A stretch of 64,000 nucleotides of DNA, from assembly GCF_009915685.1 (NCBI RefSeq), contig NZ_JAABLP010000002.1. The stretch is one strand, 5' to 3'. Shown piece by piece: positions 24,724 through 36,915 of the stretch (positions are counted from its first letter, which is position 1; each line of letters opens with the position of its first letter). Position numbers and translations under genes: made by a program. Origin of the DNA: Pannonibacter tanglangensis (GTDB lineage: Bacteria > Pseudomonadota > Alphaproteobacteria > Rhizobiales > Stappiaceae). Under the pieces are notes generated by a model. The model searched no databases, had not been told where the DNA came from, and saw only the letters and a program-made list of their open reading frames with translations.

Positions 24724-25638
24724 ATGACTGCCTCGACCTTCGTCCGTCGTTCGCGCCTCGCCGAGCGCGCCCCGATCACCGCCTCCTTCGAGTTCTTCCC
24801 GCCGAAGAGCGACAAGATGGAGGCTTCGCTCTGGTCCACCGTCGAGCGGCTGGCGCCGCTCAACCCGTCCTTCGTCTCCGTCACCTACGGGGCCGGCGGG
24901 TCGACGCGCGAGCGCACCCATCGCACGGTGGAGCGCCTGCTGAAGGAAACCCACCTGCTGCCGGCCGCCCATCTGACCTGCGTCGGCGCCTCGCGCGCCG
25001 AGGTCGATGCGGTCATCCAGGATTACTGGGACATCGGCGTGCGCCACATCGTGGCCCTGCGCGGTGACCCGCAGGAGGGGCTGGGCGCCCGTTACCAGCC
25101 GCGCGCCGACGGCTATGCCTATGCCAGCGACCTGGTGGCCGGCCTGCGCGCCATCGGCGATTTCGAGGTCTCCGTCTCCGGCTATCCGGAACGCCATCCG
25201 GAGAGCGCCGACTGGAGCGTCGAGATCGACAACCTGAAGCGCAAGGTCGATGCCGGTGCGACCCGTGTCATCACCCAGTACTTCTTCGACAACGACCTGT
25301 TCGAGAGCTACCTGGAGCGCATCGCCAAGGCCGGCCTCTCGATCCCGGTCGTGCCGGGCATCCTGCCGATCCACAACTTCGAGCAGACCATGGTGTTCTC
25401 GGCCAAGTGCGGCACCTCGATCCCGCACTGGCTGGCGCGCCGCATCTCCGGCCTCAACGAGGACGCGGAGACGCGCAAGCTCGTCGGCGCTGCGGTTGCC
25501 TACGAGCAGGTGATGGATCTGGTCGACCGCGGCATCAGTGACTTCCATTTCTACACCATGAACCGCGCCGACCTGACCTACGCCATCTGCCACATGCTGG
25601 GGATGGGCCAGGCCGAAGGCACCCGCCAGGCGGCTTGA
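24724..25638 (+). CDS. metF: 5,10-methylenetetrahydrofolate reductase
   Basis: A 304-residue FAD enzyme. It has SFEFFPPKSDKMEASLW near the N-terminus, FVSVTYGAGGSTRERTH, HLTCVGASRAEVD, ALRGDPQEG, the SVSGYPERHPES block and the ITQYFFDNDLFESYLE region, all MetF hallmarks. It makes 5-methyltetrahydrofolate, the methyl donor for the methionine synthase encoded next downstream. The ATG follows the regulator stop by one base, indicating translational coupling. Confidence 0.95.
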   Translation: MTASTFVRRSRLAERAPITASFEFFPPKSDKMEASLWSTVERLAPLNPSFVSVTYGAGGSTRERTHRTVERLLKETHLLPAAHLTCVGASRAEVDAVIQDYWDIGVRHIVALRGDPQEGLGARYQPRADGYAYASDLVAGLRAIGDFEVSVSGYPERHPESADWSVEIDNLKRKVDAGATRVITQYFFDNDLFESYLERIAKAGLSIPVVPGILPIHNFEQTMVFSAKCGTSIPHWLARRISGLNEDAETRKLVGAAVAYEQVMDLVDRGISDFHFYTMNRADLTYAICHMLGMGQAEGTRQAA

Positions 25639-25690
25639 GGGCTGGATCCGGATGAAAGGGGCGGGCGTGTCCGGAGGAACGCCGCAGCTC

Positions 25691-25851
25691 CCCTCTCCCC
25701 CCTTGAGGGGGAGATGTTTGCGCCAGCAGACAGAGGGGGGTATCGGCGGGTCAACAGGCGACGACCTCCCGGGTAACGGGCCAGGTAACGGTAAAGTCGG
25801 CTACCCCCCTCTGCCCCCTGCCGGGTTCCTCTCCCCCTCAAGGGAGGAGAG
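25691..25851. repeat. Long imperfect inverted repeat between metF and metH
   Basis: The left arm (about 25691-25742) and right arm (about 25801-25851) are complementary over some 45 bases with a few mismatches, around a 58-base centre. Each arm also contains its own small palindrome around CCTTGAGG or CCTCAAGG. It resembles the palindromic intergenic elements dispersed in rhizobial genomes. It could form a very stable RNA hairpin that separates metF and metH expression. Confidence 0.75.
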
Positions 25852-25997
25852 AAACCCGGGCCAGACTGTGATCGCCATCATCCCCCTGAAAATGGGGGGA
25901 GGAACCGCTGCCCCGCTCCCGTCCTTCCCGGGACGGCAGCGCCCATAAAAACGTCAGGCGCGGATGCGACACTCCGCGACAGACGCCACCGAATGTC

Positions 25998-26020
25998 AGG
26001 TCCGGCCCGCCGGACCTTTT
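25998..26020 (+). promoter_or_regulatory. Hairpin with T-run in the metH leader
   Basis: AGGTCCGG and CCGGACCT pair around CCCG, followed by TTT, ending 25 bases before the metH start. It looks like a short terminator or attenuator. No conserved SAM, SAH or cobalamin riboswitch core could be recognised in the leader. Confidence 0.5.
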
Positions 26021-26045
26021 GCGTGACAGGAACCGGAACACACCC

Positions 26046-29777
<3,732 letters not shown>

Positions 29778-29892
29778 TCGGTCGCGTCAAACACACTGTT
29801 CACGTCTGCTGCAATAGTCATTGGCGGAGGCCCGCATATATTGAGGCTCAGTTGAACACCCGGCGCGACCGGGACATGTGCAGGAGCCCCAG

Positions 29893-30501
29893 ATGACCAC
29901 CGCCAAGACCATTCTCAAGATCGATGCTTCCGCTCGCAAGGCCGGGTCCATGACCCGCGAAATGACCGACACGCTGGTCGCGCGCCTGCTCGCGTCCGAT
30001 GCCGACGCCCGCGTGCTGACCCGCGACGTGTCGGCCGGCCTGCCGGTCGTCGACGAGGCCTGGATCGCCGCAAACTTCACCGACCCGGCCGAGCGCACCC
30101 CGGAGCAGAAGCTCAAGCTTGCCCTGTCGGACACGCTGGTGGCCGAGCTGAAGTCGGCGGATGTGGTCGTCATCGCCGCACCGCTCTACAATTTCGGCAT
30201 CCCGTCCAGCCTCAAGGCCTGGGTCGACATGATCGCCCGTGCGCGTGAGACCTTCCGTTACACCGAAGCTGGCCCGGAAGGTCTGCTGAAGGGCAAGAAG
30301 GCCTATCTCGTGGTGGCCACGGGCGGCACGCCGGTCAACTCCCCGGTCGATTTCGCCACCCCGTACCTGAAGCACGTGCTGGCCTTTGTCGGCATCACCG
30401 ACGTGCAGGTGGTCGCCGCCGACCTGTACTCGACCGACGTCGAGGCCAAGCGCGCCGCCGCCCGGGCCGCCGTCGAGCAGGCCGTGTCCAGCGCGGCCTG
30501 A
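29893..30501 (+). CDS. azoR: FMN-dependent NADH-azoreductase
   Basis: A 202-residue flavodoxin-like protein. It opens KTILKIDASARKAGSMTREM, the FMN phosphate-binding region, and continues with VIAAPLYNFGIPSSLKAWVDMIARARETFRYTEAGPEGLLKGKK, VVATGGTP and a conserved C-terminal helix. These are AzoR features. The enzyme reduces azo compounds and quinones with NADH and probably protects against electrophilic quinones. The ATG at 29893 is preceded by CAGGAG. It stands alone and ends in an intrinsic terminator. Confidence 0.9.
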   Translation: MTTAKTILKIDASARKAGSMTREMTDTLVARLLASDADARVLTRDVSAGLPVVDEAWIAANFTDPAERTPEQKLKLALSDTLVAELKSADVVVIAAPLYNFGIPSSLKAWVDMIARARETFRYTEAGPEGLLKGKKAYLVVATGGTPVNSPVDFATPYLKHVLAFVGITDVQVVAADLYSTDVEAKRAAARAAVEQAVSSAA

Positions 30502-30571
30502 TCTGCAGCCGGCGGGGCCGCCAGTCCGGCTGAGGCCGCAGGCGCTGTCCGCATCGTGCCGTCCCCATCGA

Positions 30572-30611
30572 CAAAAAAGAGCCGCGTGGCCGCAAGGCCG
30601 CGCGGTTTTTC
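30572..30611 (+). terminator. Rho-independent terminator of azoR
   Basis: A 10-bp stem with one G-T pair (CCGCGTGGCC/GGCCGCGCGG, loop GCAA) is followed by TTTTTC and preceded by an A-run. Confidence 0.85.
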
Positions 30612-31096
30612 ATTCGCCCGGCGGCGGGTCTGTAATTGGGGGAGCGCGCTGCGGCCGTGCAAGGGAAGCGCGGCGGGCGAAAGGGCAAACGGGCGCAGGG
30701 TATGCAGGGGGAGGCGGGGCGGCCGGGAGGCGTTCGGGTGGTCCGGTCCAACGAGATCCGGCCGGGACCTGACGTTGTCGCCCGGCCCGGCATCGGCATG
30801 GGACGCAGGACAGAGACACTGCGGGCGGAGGCGTGAGAAAAAACAAAGCCGGGCAGTGTGGCGTCCTGCCCGACCGAGAACCGTCCCTCGCACTTATGCT
30901 GCCCGACCCCACGCCTGGGCATCAGCCTGGGTGGGCGGGCTGCGACGCGGCCAAGGCTTGCGCCGGTCGCTGGTCGCCTGGCACGTTCGACGGGCGTTGC
31001 CGCCCCGGTGCTGCCGTCCGGACGGATCCGTCCGGCAGCATCCGGTGCTCCTCCGGCATGGTCCGCCGGTCCCGGATGTCCGGGCCCCAGTGCTTC
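30612..31096. other. Intergenic region holding the 3' part of the microprotein transcript
   Basis: No protein gene is supported. On the minus strand it would be the 3' untranslated region of the microprotein at 31097-31180, including a palindromic GC hairpin centred near 31024 (around GGATCC) and the terminator at 30838-30872. Confidence 0.5.
30838..30872 (-). terminator. Minus-strand intrinsic terminator
   Basis: CGGGCAG and CTGCCCG form the stem around a nine-base loop, and on the minus strand it is followed by GCTTTGTTTTTT. The only upstream minus-strand gene is the 27-residue microprotein, implying a transcript of roughly 350 bases. Confidence 0.8.
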
Positions 31097-31180
31097 CTAG
31101 ACGAGGCCGATGATGATGGCCCCGAGGAACATGAACGCCGCACACACGGCGATGACGTCAAGATGACGGACGATCGACAT
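31097..31180 (-). CDS. 27-residue single-helix membrane microprotein
   Basis: An ATG at 31180 on the minus strand opens a 27-codon frame ending in TAG. It begins MSIVRHLDV and continues with one unbroken hydrophobic helix (residues 9-27, ending FLGAIIIGLV). GGGAGG lies seven to eight bases before the start, a strong ribosome binding site. The sequence is that of a small inner-membrane protein with a short basic N-terminus. A minus-strand terminator about 240 bases downstream completes a gene-like unit. The function is unknown; such peptides often modulate membrane complexes or sensors. Confidence 0.75.
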   Translation of the reverse strand: MSIVRHLDVIAVCAAFMFLGAIIIGLV

Positions 31181-31588
31181 AGTCTGGCCTCCCGATGTCC
31201 ATTTCCTGCACAATCCTTAATGTAGTGAACTGTCGGCCGCTGTCGATCCAAAAAGTTTCCGCAGCGCACAACCGTGCGGCATTTTCGCGTCGTGATTGTC
31301 GATCATCCGGAGGGCGCAAACTGGAATATCACGATGTCCGCCTGCAAGCTGCGAGGCGAGACTGGCGGAAACTGCGTATTTCCCCGCTCGCGACACGCAT
31401 TTATTCAGGCGTTTTCGCGGGTCTGCGCAACGTGAACATCCCGTCATCGGGAAGATGTGAAAATCTGCTCCGATGTACTGAATTCATTAATCGCAGTGAT
31501 GAACAGAAGGCTGCGCGTTAATGTCGCATTAACCAATTTGCCCCTAGGGTAGCCGGATAACAGGGAGACCCGGTTTCCGGGAGGTGGA
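31181..31588. other. Divergent control region between microprotein and DUF2336 gene
   Basis: About 400 bp, AT-richer than average, with no gene. It must contain promoters for both divergent genes; no consensus pair stands out. Confidence 0.5.
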
Positions 31589-32659
31589 ATGGTCAGTCTC
31601 AGCAAGCTCTCCGAGCTGGCGCTTGATCGCTCGGCAGGCGGCCGGCAGTCGCTTGTCGAGGCGGTGACCGACATGTTCCTCGCCGCCCCGCCCGAGCAGG
31701 TGGACCATGTCAGCCTGCTGTTCGGCGACATCGTGCTGAAGGTCATCGGACAGCTTGAGGACGAGGCGCGCATGGCCCTGGCGGTGCGCATCTCCGACAG
31801 TCCGAACACGCCGCATGACCTCGCCTTCCACCTCGCCAAGGACGACTTCTCCGTCGCCCAGCCGATGCTGGAGAACTCGCCGGTCCTGACCACCTCCGAT
31901 CTCGTCGACATCGCCAGCACCGGCTCGATGGACCACCTGGGTGCCATCGCCGACCGGCGGCCGCTGGAAGAGGAGGTGACCAGCGTCATCGTTGACCGGG
32001 GCTCCTCGTCGGTCCTGGCCAAGGTGGCCGGCAACGAGGCGGCCCGGTTCAGCGCCAATGCCTTCGATCTTCTGGTCGAGAAGGCGCGCGCGCATCCGCA
32101 GATCCAGGAAGCGCTGATCGGGCGCAACGACATTCCGGAAGAGGGCGCGCGCCGGCTGGTGTCGTTCCTGTCGGAGGAGCTGCGCCGGCGCATCCAGGAG
32201 ATGGGCGGCGACAACACGCTGGTCAACCTGCTGGCCGAGCGGGCGGCACAGGAAGTCCATGCGCAGGTGCGCGATCTCGGCAGCGCCAAGAACAAGGCCG
32301 ACATGCTGATCCGCGACGTCAAGGCGCGCAAGCGGCCGGTCGATGATGCGGTCAACCAGTTCACCAAGGGGGACCGGCCGGTCGATCTCGCCATGCTCTT
32401 TGCCGAGCTGAGCGAGTTGCCGCATGAATCCGTCGCCCGCGTGGTGTTCAATCCCGAGGACACGGTGCTCAACATCCTCTGCCGGGCCAACGGCGTCTCG
32501 GATGTGGCCTACAAGAACATCGTCATGATGCGGGCCAAGCGGCTCAAGCTCACGACTAAGGATCTCAACGACGCCTTCACCCGCTATGCCCGGGTGCAGC
32601 GCGGTGACGCAAGCCGGGCGCTTCAGGCGATCAAGGAGCGGATGCGCAAGGCCTCCTGA
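31589..32659 (+). CDS. DUF2336 domain protein (second copy)
   Basis: A 356-residue helical protein with the same organisation as the gene at 14945-16030. It contains MVSLSKLSELALDRSAGGRQ, the paired FSVAQPMLENSPVLTTSDLVDIA segment, ITSVI-like repeats around LEEEVTSVIVDRGSSSVLAKVAGNEAARFS, and VSFLSEELRRRIQE. No signal peptide or membrane helix is present. The family is widespread in Alphaproteobacteria and lacks a known activity. GGGAGGTGG precedes the ATG. It is monocistronic, with a hairpin after the stop. Confidence 0.8.
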   Translation: MVSLSKLSELALDRSAGGRQSLVEAVTDMFLAAPPEQVDHVSLLFGDIVLKVIGQLEDEARMALAVRISDSPNTPHDLAFHLAKDDFSVAQPMLENSPVLTTSDLVDIASTGSMDHLGAIADRRPLEEEVTSVIVDRGSSSVLAKVAGNEAARFSANAFDLLVEKARAHPQIQEALIGRNDIPEEGARRLVSFLSEELRRRIQEMGGDNTLVNLLAERAAQEVHAQVRDLGSAKNKADMLIRDVKARKRPVDDAVNQFTKGDRPVDLAMLFAELSELPHESVARVVFNPEDTVLNILCRANGVSDVAYKNIVMMRAKRLKLTTKDLNDAFTRYARVQRGDASRALQAIKERMRKAS

Positions 32660-32695
32660 GACCGGCGCAGCGACAGTCCCGTCCGGGACAGGGAC

Positions 32696-32719
32696 CGAAG
32701 GCCGCGCGGGCGGCCTTCG
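32696..32719 (+). terminator. Probable terminator hairpin after the second DUF2336 gene
   Basis: A perfect 10-bp stem (CGAAGGCCGC/GCGGCCTTCG, loop GCGG) is followed by a weak TCCGTTT tail. Confidence 0.5.
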
Positions 32720-32721
32720 TC

Positions 32722-32772
32722 CGTTTCGGGGTCAGCTCCGTTTCGGGGTCAGTTCCTTTTCAGGGTCAGCTC
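32722..32772 (+). repeat. Three tandem 17-bp units overlapping the MFS stop codon
   Basis: CGTTTCGGGGTCAGCTC, CGTTTCGGGGTCAGTTC and CTTTTCAGGGTCAGCTC lie head to tail. The last unit contains the stop codon of the minus-strand MFS gene. Confidence 0.8.
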
Positions 32773-33932
32773 CGGCGCCGTTCCAGGCCCGCAAGCCAGA
32801 TCGCTGCGGCCAGAGCGACAAGACCGAAGCCGATGACGGCGGCGAGATAGCCCCAGGGCGCCCACGCATCCATCGCAGCACCGGCAACCGGCGGGGCCGC
32901 GAGCGTGCCGACCTGATACAGCACCAGGAAGGCGGCATTGGCCGGCGCGAGATCCTGCGGCCGCAGCCGCTCGCCGAGAATGGCCAGGCCCAGCGTGTAG
33001 AAGGCGCAGGCCAGCCCGCCCAGCAGGAAGGTTGCCGCCAGCGCCGCACCCGGCATCGCCGTGGCAAGGCCGGACACCAGCGCCACCACGGGGAAGGCCG
33101 CCAGCATCCAGAGCATCAGACGGGTCCGGTCCATGCGGTCGGCGAGCCAGCCGAAGGCAAAGCTGAGCGTCACGCCGCCCCAGAGGAAGGCCGTCACCAG
33201 ACCGAGCCCGAGGGCTTCGGCGAGCCCGAGGCGGGCGGCAAAGCTCGGCAGCAGCGCGATATAGGCATACTCCAGCGTGCCGGCCACGAGCGCTGCCGAC
33301 ATGCCAAGCGGCACGAGCCGTGCGACGGCGGACGGGTTGCCGCCGGCGTGGCCGTCGATCCGCGGCGCAAGGGACGCGGCTGCCACCAGCGGCAGGACGG
33401 CGAGCAGCAGGGCGCTGCCGGCGATCAGGAAGGGCTGCATCCCGTCGGTGCCGATCTGGCCGAGCAGCACCGGACCCATGCCGTATCCGCCGAACAGGGC
33501 CACGGTGTAGAGCGACAGCACGCGGCCGCGGCTGGCGTCCTCGGCGGCGGCGTTGATCCAGGTCTCGCCCAGGAGCCACGGGAACAGCAGGCCGATGCCC
33601 ATCATGAAACGCAGCACCAGCCAGGCCTCGACGCTCGGCAGCAGCGGCATCAGGACGAAGCCGGCGAGGCCGATGGCACAGCCGCCCACCATCGCCGGCA
33701 CGAGGCCGAGCCGGAAGGCCAGCCGGGGCGCGAAGGGCAGCAGGACCAGTGCGGCAAGCGCCGGCATGCCGGCGGCCAGGCCCGTCAGCCATCCGGGCGC
33801 GCCCCAGCGGTCGAAGCTGACGGCGGTCAGCGGATATCCGATCCCGTGGGCAAGGCCCAGGAAGAAGGTCGAACCGATCACGGCGGCGAGGCCGAGCGCG
33901 CGACGGTCGGACCGGGCGGTGAGGCTGCTCAT
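32766..33932 (-). CDS. MFS transporter, YcaD-like
   Basis: A 388-residue protein with about twelve hydrophobic segments and the MFS loop motifs GWLADRMDRTR between helices 8 and 9 and FMMGIGLLFPWLLGETWIN in helices 4-5, close to YcaD-type exporters. The ATG at 33932 follows AGGAG eight bases upstream; an upstream open extension to 33989 overlaps the operator region and is rejected. It is divergent from a TetR regulator with twin operators in the shared spacer, so it is probably an efflux pump derepressed by its substrate. The substrate cannot be told from the sequence. Confidence 0.8.
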   Translation of the reverse strand: MSSLTARSDRRALGLAAVIGSTFFLGLAHGIGYPLTAVSFDRWGAPGWLTGLAAGMPALAALVLLPFAPRLAFRLGLVPAMVGGCAIGLAGFVLMPLLPSVEAWLVLRFMMGIGLLFPWLLGETWINAAAEDASRGRVLSLYTVALFGGYGMGPVLLGQIGTDGMQPFLIAGSALLLAVLPLVAAASLAPRIDGHAGGNPSAVARLVPLGMSAALVAGTLEYAYIALLPSFAARLGLAEALGLGLVTAFLWGGVTLSFAFGWLADRMDRTRLMLWMLAAFPVVALVSGLATAMPGAALAATFLLGGLACAFYTLGLAILGERLRPQDLAPANAAFLVLYQVGTLAAPPVAGAAMDAWAPWGYLAAVIGFGLVALAAAIWLAGLERRRS

Positions 33933-33999
33933 CTTGAGGTCTCCTTTCGATGCGCAAAACCGTCCCGGCGCGGTGGCGCCAGGTGGCATTTGACTTGAT

Positions 34000-34037
34000 T
34001 TCTACGGTGTAGAATGTGTAATTCTACGGCGTAGGAA
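34000..34037. promoter_or_regulatory. Twin TetR operators between the MFS and TetR genes
   Basis: TTCTACGGTGTAGAA at 34000-34014 is a 15-bp palindrome with a three-base centre. A near copy, TTCTACGGCGTAGGAA, begins at 34022. The centres are 22 bp (two helical turns) apart. A TTGACT at 33990 suggests an overlapping promoter. Confidence 0.8.
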
Positions 34038-34059
34038 TGGCAAGGGAAAAATTTCTGCG

Positions 34060-34728
34060 ATGTCGAAAAAACCCGGTGAGGGACGTCAGGGACCACGGGG
34101 CATCGACCCGCAGGCGGTTCTCGATGCGGCCATCCGCATGCGCGAGACCGAAGGGCCGGACGGGTTCAGCCTGCGGCGGCTGGCCCAGTCTCTCGGTCTG
34201 GATCCGATGACGGTGCAGTATCACTTCGGCTCGAAGGAGAAGCTGGAGCGGGCCATGGGCGACCGGCTCAACGCCGAGCTGATCCCGGTCGATCCGGCGA
34301 CGCCCTGGCGCAGCCGGCTGGAGAACCTCGCCTTCCAGTACAGGCGCGTGGCTCTCGCCTATCCGCATACGTTCCCGCTGCTTTTGCGCTTCTGGGTAAC
34401 GGGGCCGGCCGACATCCGGCATGCGGAGATGGTCTATGTCGCGCTGGCCGATGCCGGCTTCAATGCCGAGGACATGGTCGACTACTGCGTCGGCTGGTAT
34501 GCGGCGGTGCTTGGTCTGGCGGCGGCGGAGGCCGGCGGGCTGCTGCGCCCGGCCTCGCAGGCGATGCTGGACGAGACCGACCAGCTGGCGCCGGCCGACT
34601 TTCCCCACACCACGCGGCTGGCGGGCGAGTTCCGCCGCCAGGTCGAGGGGCGCGCCTTCCGCAAGGCGCTCGACCGGATCATGGACGGCATGGAGCTTGC
34701 GGCCGCCCGTGCGCGCGGCGAGGCCTGA
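34060..34728 (+). CDS. TetR-family transcriptional regulator
   Basis: A 222-residue regulator. The N-terminal helix-turn-helix is DPQAVLDAAIRMRETEGPDGFSLRRLAQSLGLDPMTVQYHFGSKEKLERAM, with the typical YHFGSKE recognition end. The remaining 150 residues form the helical ligand-binding domain. It lies divergent to the MFS exporter with twin palindromes between, so it probably represses both genes until the exporter's substrate binds. Confidence 0.88.
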   Translation: MSKKPGEGRQGPRGIDPQAVLDAAIRMRETEGPDGFSLRRLAQSLGLDPMTVQYHFGSKEKLERAMGDRLNAELIPVDPATPWRSRLENLAFQYRRVALAYPHTFPLLLRFWVTGPADIRHAEMVYVALADAGFNAEDMVDYCVGWYAAVLGLAAAEAGGLLRPASQAMLDETDQLAPADFPHTTRLAGEFRRQVEGRAFRKALDRIMDGMELAAARARGEA

Positions 34729-34752
34729 GAGCCTGCCGTCAGGACACGGGGC

Positions 34753-36036
34753 TCAGCCGGTCCGGATCGCCCGTTCAAGGAAGGCTGCCGCCAGCAGGGT
34801 GCGGGCGTCGGCCCTTGCCGGACCACAGACCTGCACCCCGAGCGGCAGGCCGGCGGCATCCCTCAGACCGCTCACCGTCACCGTCGGTCCGCCGATCAGC
34901 GTCCAGGCGCGGTTGAAGGTGGAGGCCCCGGTCGAGCCGAGCCCCCGCGGGGCAGCGCCGGGGGCGGACGGGGTCAGCACCACGTCGAAGCGGCCGAACA
35001 CGCCCGCCATGGCCCGACGGCCGACACGGGCGATCTCCTGGGCCTGCCGATATGCCTCGGGGGTCACCTTGCGGCCAAAATCCAGCGCTGCGGTCAGGAT
35101 GGGGCTGAGGGCATCGGCGTGGAGCAGCAGCTCGCGGGCCAGCGCCGTCACGGCCTCATGGTCGGAGATGACCGGATGCACCCGGTGGACCTCGGCAAAC
35201 TCCGGCGGCAGGTCGATCGTGGTGACCCGTGCGCCGCGCCGTTCGGCAAGGCGTGCGGCGGTCTCGACGGCAGCCTGCATCTCGTCCGAAGCCTCGTGCC
35301 ACAGCGGTCCCCGCGCCAGCGCGACATGCGGCGCCCCGGCCTCGACGCCGTCGGTGCGCAGGGGCTGGCCGGTCAGCGCGGCCGCCGCAAAGGCAACATC
35401 ATCCACCCGCGCCGCGAACAGGCCGAGCGTGTCCAGTGTCGGTGAATAGGGCTTGGTGCCGGACAGGGGCAGGGTGCCGAAGGTCGGCTTGAAGCCGGTC
35501 ACGCCGCAGTAGGACGCGGGCCGGTTGATCGAGCCGCCGGTCTGGGTGCCGATGGCCAGGGGGAAGAACCCCGCTGCAACCCCGGCCGCCGACCCGGACG
35601 AGGAGCCGCCGGGCGTGTGGTCGAGATTGTGCGGGTTGCGGGTGCGGGCAGGATTGAGATGGGCGAACTCGGTCGTCACGGTCTTGCCGAGGACATAGCC
35701 CCCGGCGGCAGCGATGCTGGCCGCGATGGCGCTGTCGGCCTCCGGGCGGTGCCCGTCGTAGATCGGCGAGCCGTAGCTTGTCGGGAAGGCGAGCGTGTCG
35801 CAGATGTCCTTGAGGCCCACGGGCAGGCCGCCGAGGGGGCCTGACGCGGCGCCGCCGGCGGGGGCGGGCGGACGCGCCAGCAATTCCTCGCAATGGGTGA
35901 AGGCCTGGACCGCCGCCTCGCGCAGGGCGATGGCCTCCAGGCAGCGGGCGTGGAGCGAGGCCGGCGTCTCGCGCCCCTCGACGAGGGCGCGGGCCAGATC
36001 GAGAGCTTGCAGCGGAACCTCGGCTGCGTGGGTCAT
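34753..36036 (-). CDS. Amidase-signature-family hydrolase
   Basis: A 427-residue enzyme with the Ser-cisSer-Lys triad at the expected spacing: Lys76 in LPVGLKDICD, Ser145 in TPGGSSSGSAAG and the nucleophile Ser169 in TQTGGSINRPASYCG. The family cleaves amides or related bonds; without GatC/GatB partners nearby it is a catabolic amidase, not GatA. The substrate is unknown. It starts 7 bp after the LysE-type exporter gene on the same strand, suggesting a two-gene operon in which the exporter could remove the amino acid or amine released. Confidence 0.85.
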   Translation of the reverse strand: MTHAAEVPLQALDLARALVEGRETPASLHARCLEAIALREAAVQAFTHCEELLARPPAPAGGAASGPLGGLPVGLKDICDTLAFPTSYGSPIYDGHRPEADSAIAASIAAAGGYVLGKTVTTEFAHLNPARTRNPHNLDHTPGGSSSGSAAGVAAGFFPLAIGTQTGGSINRPASYCGVTGFKPTFGTLPLSGTKPYSPTLDTLGLFAARVDDVAFAAAALTGQPLRTDGVEAGAPHVALARGPLWHEASDEMQAAVETAARLAERRGARVTTIDLPPEFAEVHRVHPVISDHEAVTALARELLLHADALSPILTAALDFGRKVTPEAYRQAQEIARVGRRAMAGVFGRFDVVLTPSAPGAAPRGLGSTGASTFNRAWTLIGGPTVTVSGLRDAAGLPLGVQVCGPARADARTLLAAAFLERAIRTG

Positions 36037-36043
36037 GACCGGC

Positions 36044-36685
36044 TCACGAGGTTGCCGCGCGGCGCAGCGCCGCCGTCATCGCCGCCGCCCCGATCAGCAG
36101 GCTGCCGCCGATCCGGTTGAACAGCCGCAGCGTGCCGGGCTTGCGGATCCTTTCGCGGATGGCGGAGGCCGAGAGCGCGTAGACGAGCGCATTGATCGCG
36201 CCCATGGCCACGAAGGTCACGCCAAGCAGCACGAGCTGCGGAGCGACCGGGGCTTGCGGCGCGATGAAGTGGGGCAGGAAGGCCATGAAGAACACGATGC
36301 CCTTCGGGTTCAGGCTGGTGACCGCATAGGTGTGCCAGAACACCCGCCAGGCATCCATCGACAGGGCGGCCCGGGCGTCGGCGTCAAGACTGAGCTCGAC
36401 CGGCGGCTGGCGCCACATCTTCACGCCGATCCACAGCAGATAGGCGGCTCCGACCCATTTCAGCACCGAAAAGGCGGTTGCCGAGGTGGCCAGCACCGCG
36501 CCGAGACCCAGCAGGGATGCCGTCGCTGCCGTGGCATCGCCGAGGGCCACCCCGAGCACGCAGGCAGTGGCCGCCTTGCGCCCATGCGCCAGGGCGTAGC
36601 TGACCACGAGCAGCACCGTGGGACCGGGTATGGCGACGACGACAAGCGTGGCGACCACATAGGCCAGATAGAGTTCGGCGGTCAT
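36044..36685 (-). CDS. LysE/RhtB-family amino-acid exporter
   Basis: A 213-residue inner-membrane protein with six hydrophobic helices. The N-terminal VVVAIPGPTVLLVVSYALAHGRKAA contains the conserved PGP motif, followed by ACVLGVALGD, AAYLLWIGVKMW and SLNPKGIVFFMAFLPHF, all typical of LysE/RhtB translocators. It exports an amino acid or analogue. It is followed by the amidase gene and is divergent from a PLP decarboxylase. Confidence 0.88.
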   Translation of the reverse strand: MTAELYLAYVVATLVVVAIPGPTVLLVVSYALAHGRKAATACVLGVALGDATAATASLLGLGAVLATSATAFSVLKWVGAAYLLWIGVKMWRQPPVELSLDADARAALSMDAWRVFWHTYAVTSLNPKGIVFFMAFLPHFIAPQAPVAPQLVLLGVTFVAMGAINALVYALSASAIRERIRKPGTLRLFNRIGGSLLIGAAAMTAALRRAATS

Positions 36686-36915
36686 GGAAGAGGCGTCCTT
36701 GCGGCGGCAGGTCCCGTCCAGTCAGCCATGGAACCGGCCAGACTGCAAGTCTGCAACGGCTGACCGGTCAGGCCAGATGCGGCGGGACGGCACCGAACTG
36801 TCGTCGAGACTTGCTAGGGTCCGGGAATCGGGGTGCAGTTGGCCACCGGCCTTGCCGGTCCGTGGCGACGAGGGGCCAGGGCGCCAGCCGCGCCGATTTG
36901 CTGAGGAGACCGCGC

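Larger units (their letters stand above)
25639..26045. other. metF-metH spacer
   Basis: About 400 bp without a gene. It holds a long imperfect inverted repeat (25691-25851) and a small hairpin with a T-run just before metH. Confidence 0.7.

Noticed and set aside
25950..26045. SAM, SAH or cobalamin riboswitch in front of metH
   Set aside because: Only a simple hairpin was found. None of the conserved cores of these riboswitches could be recognised.
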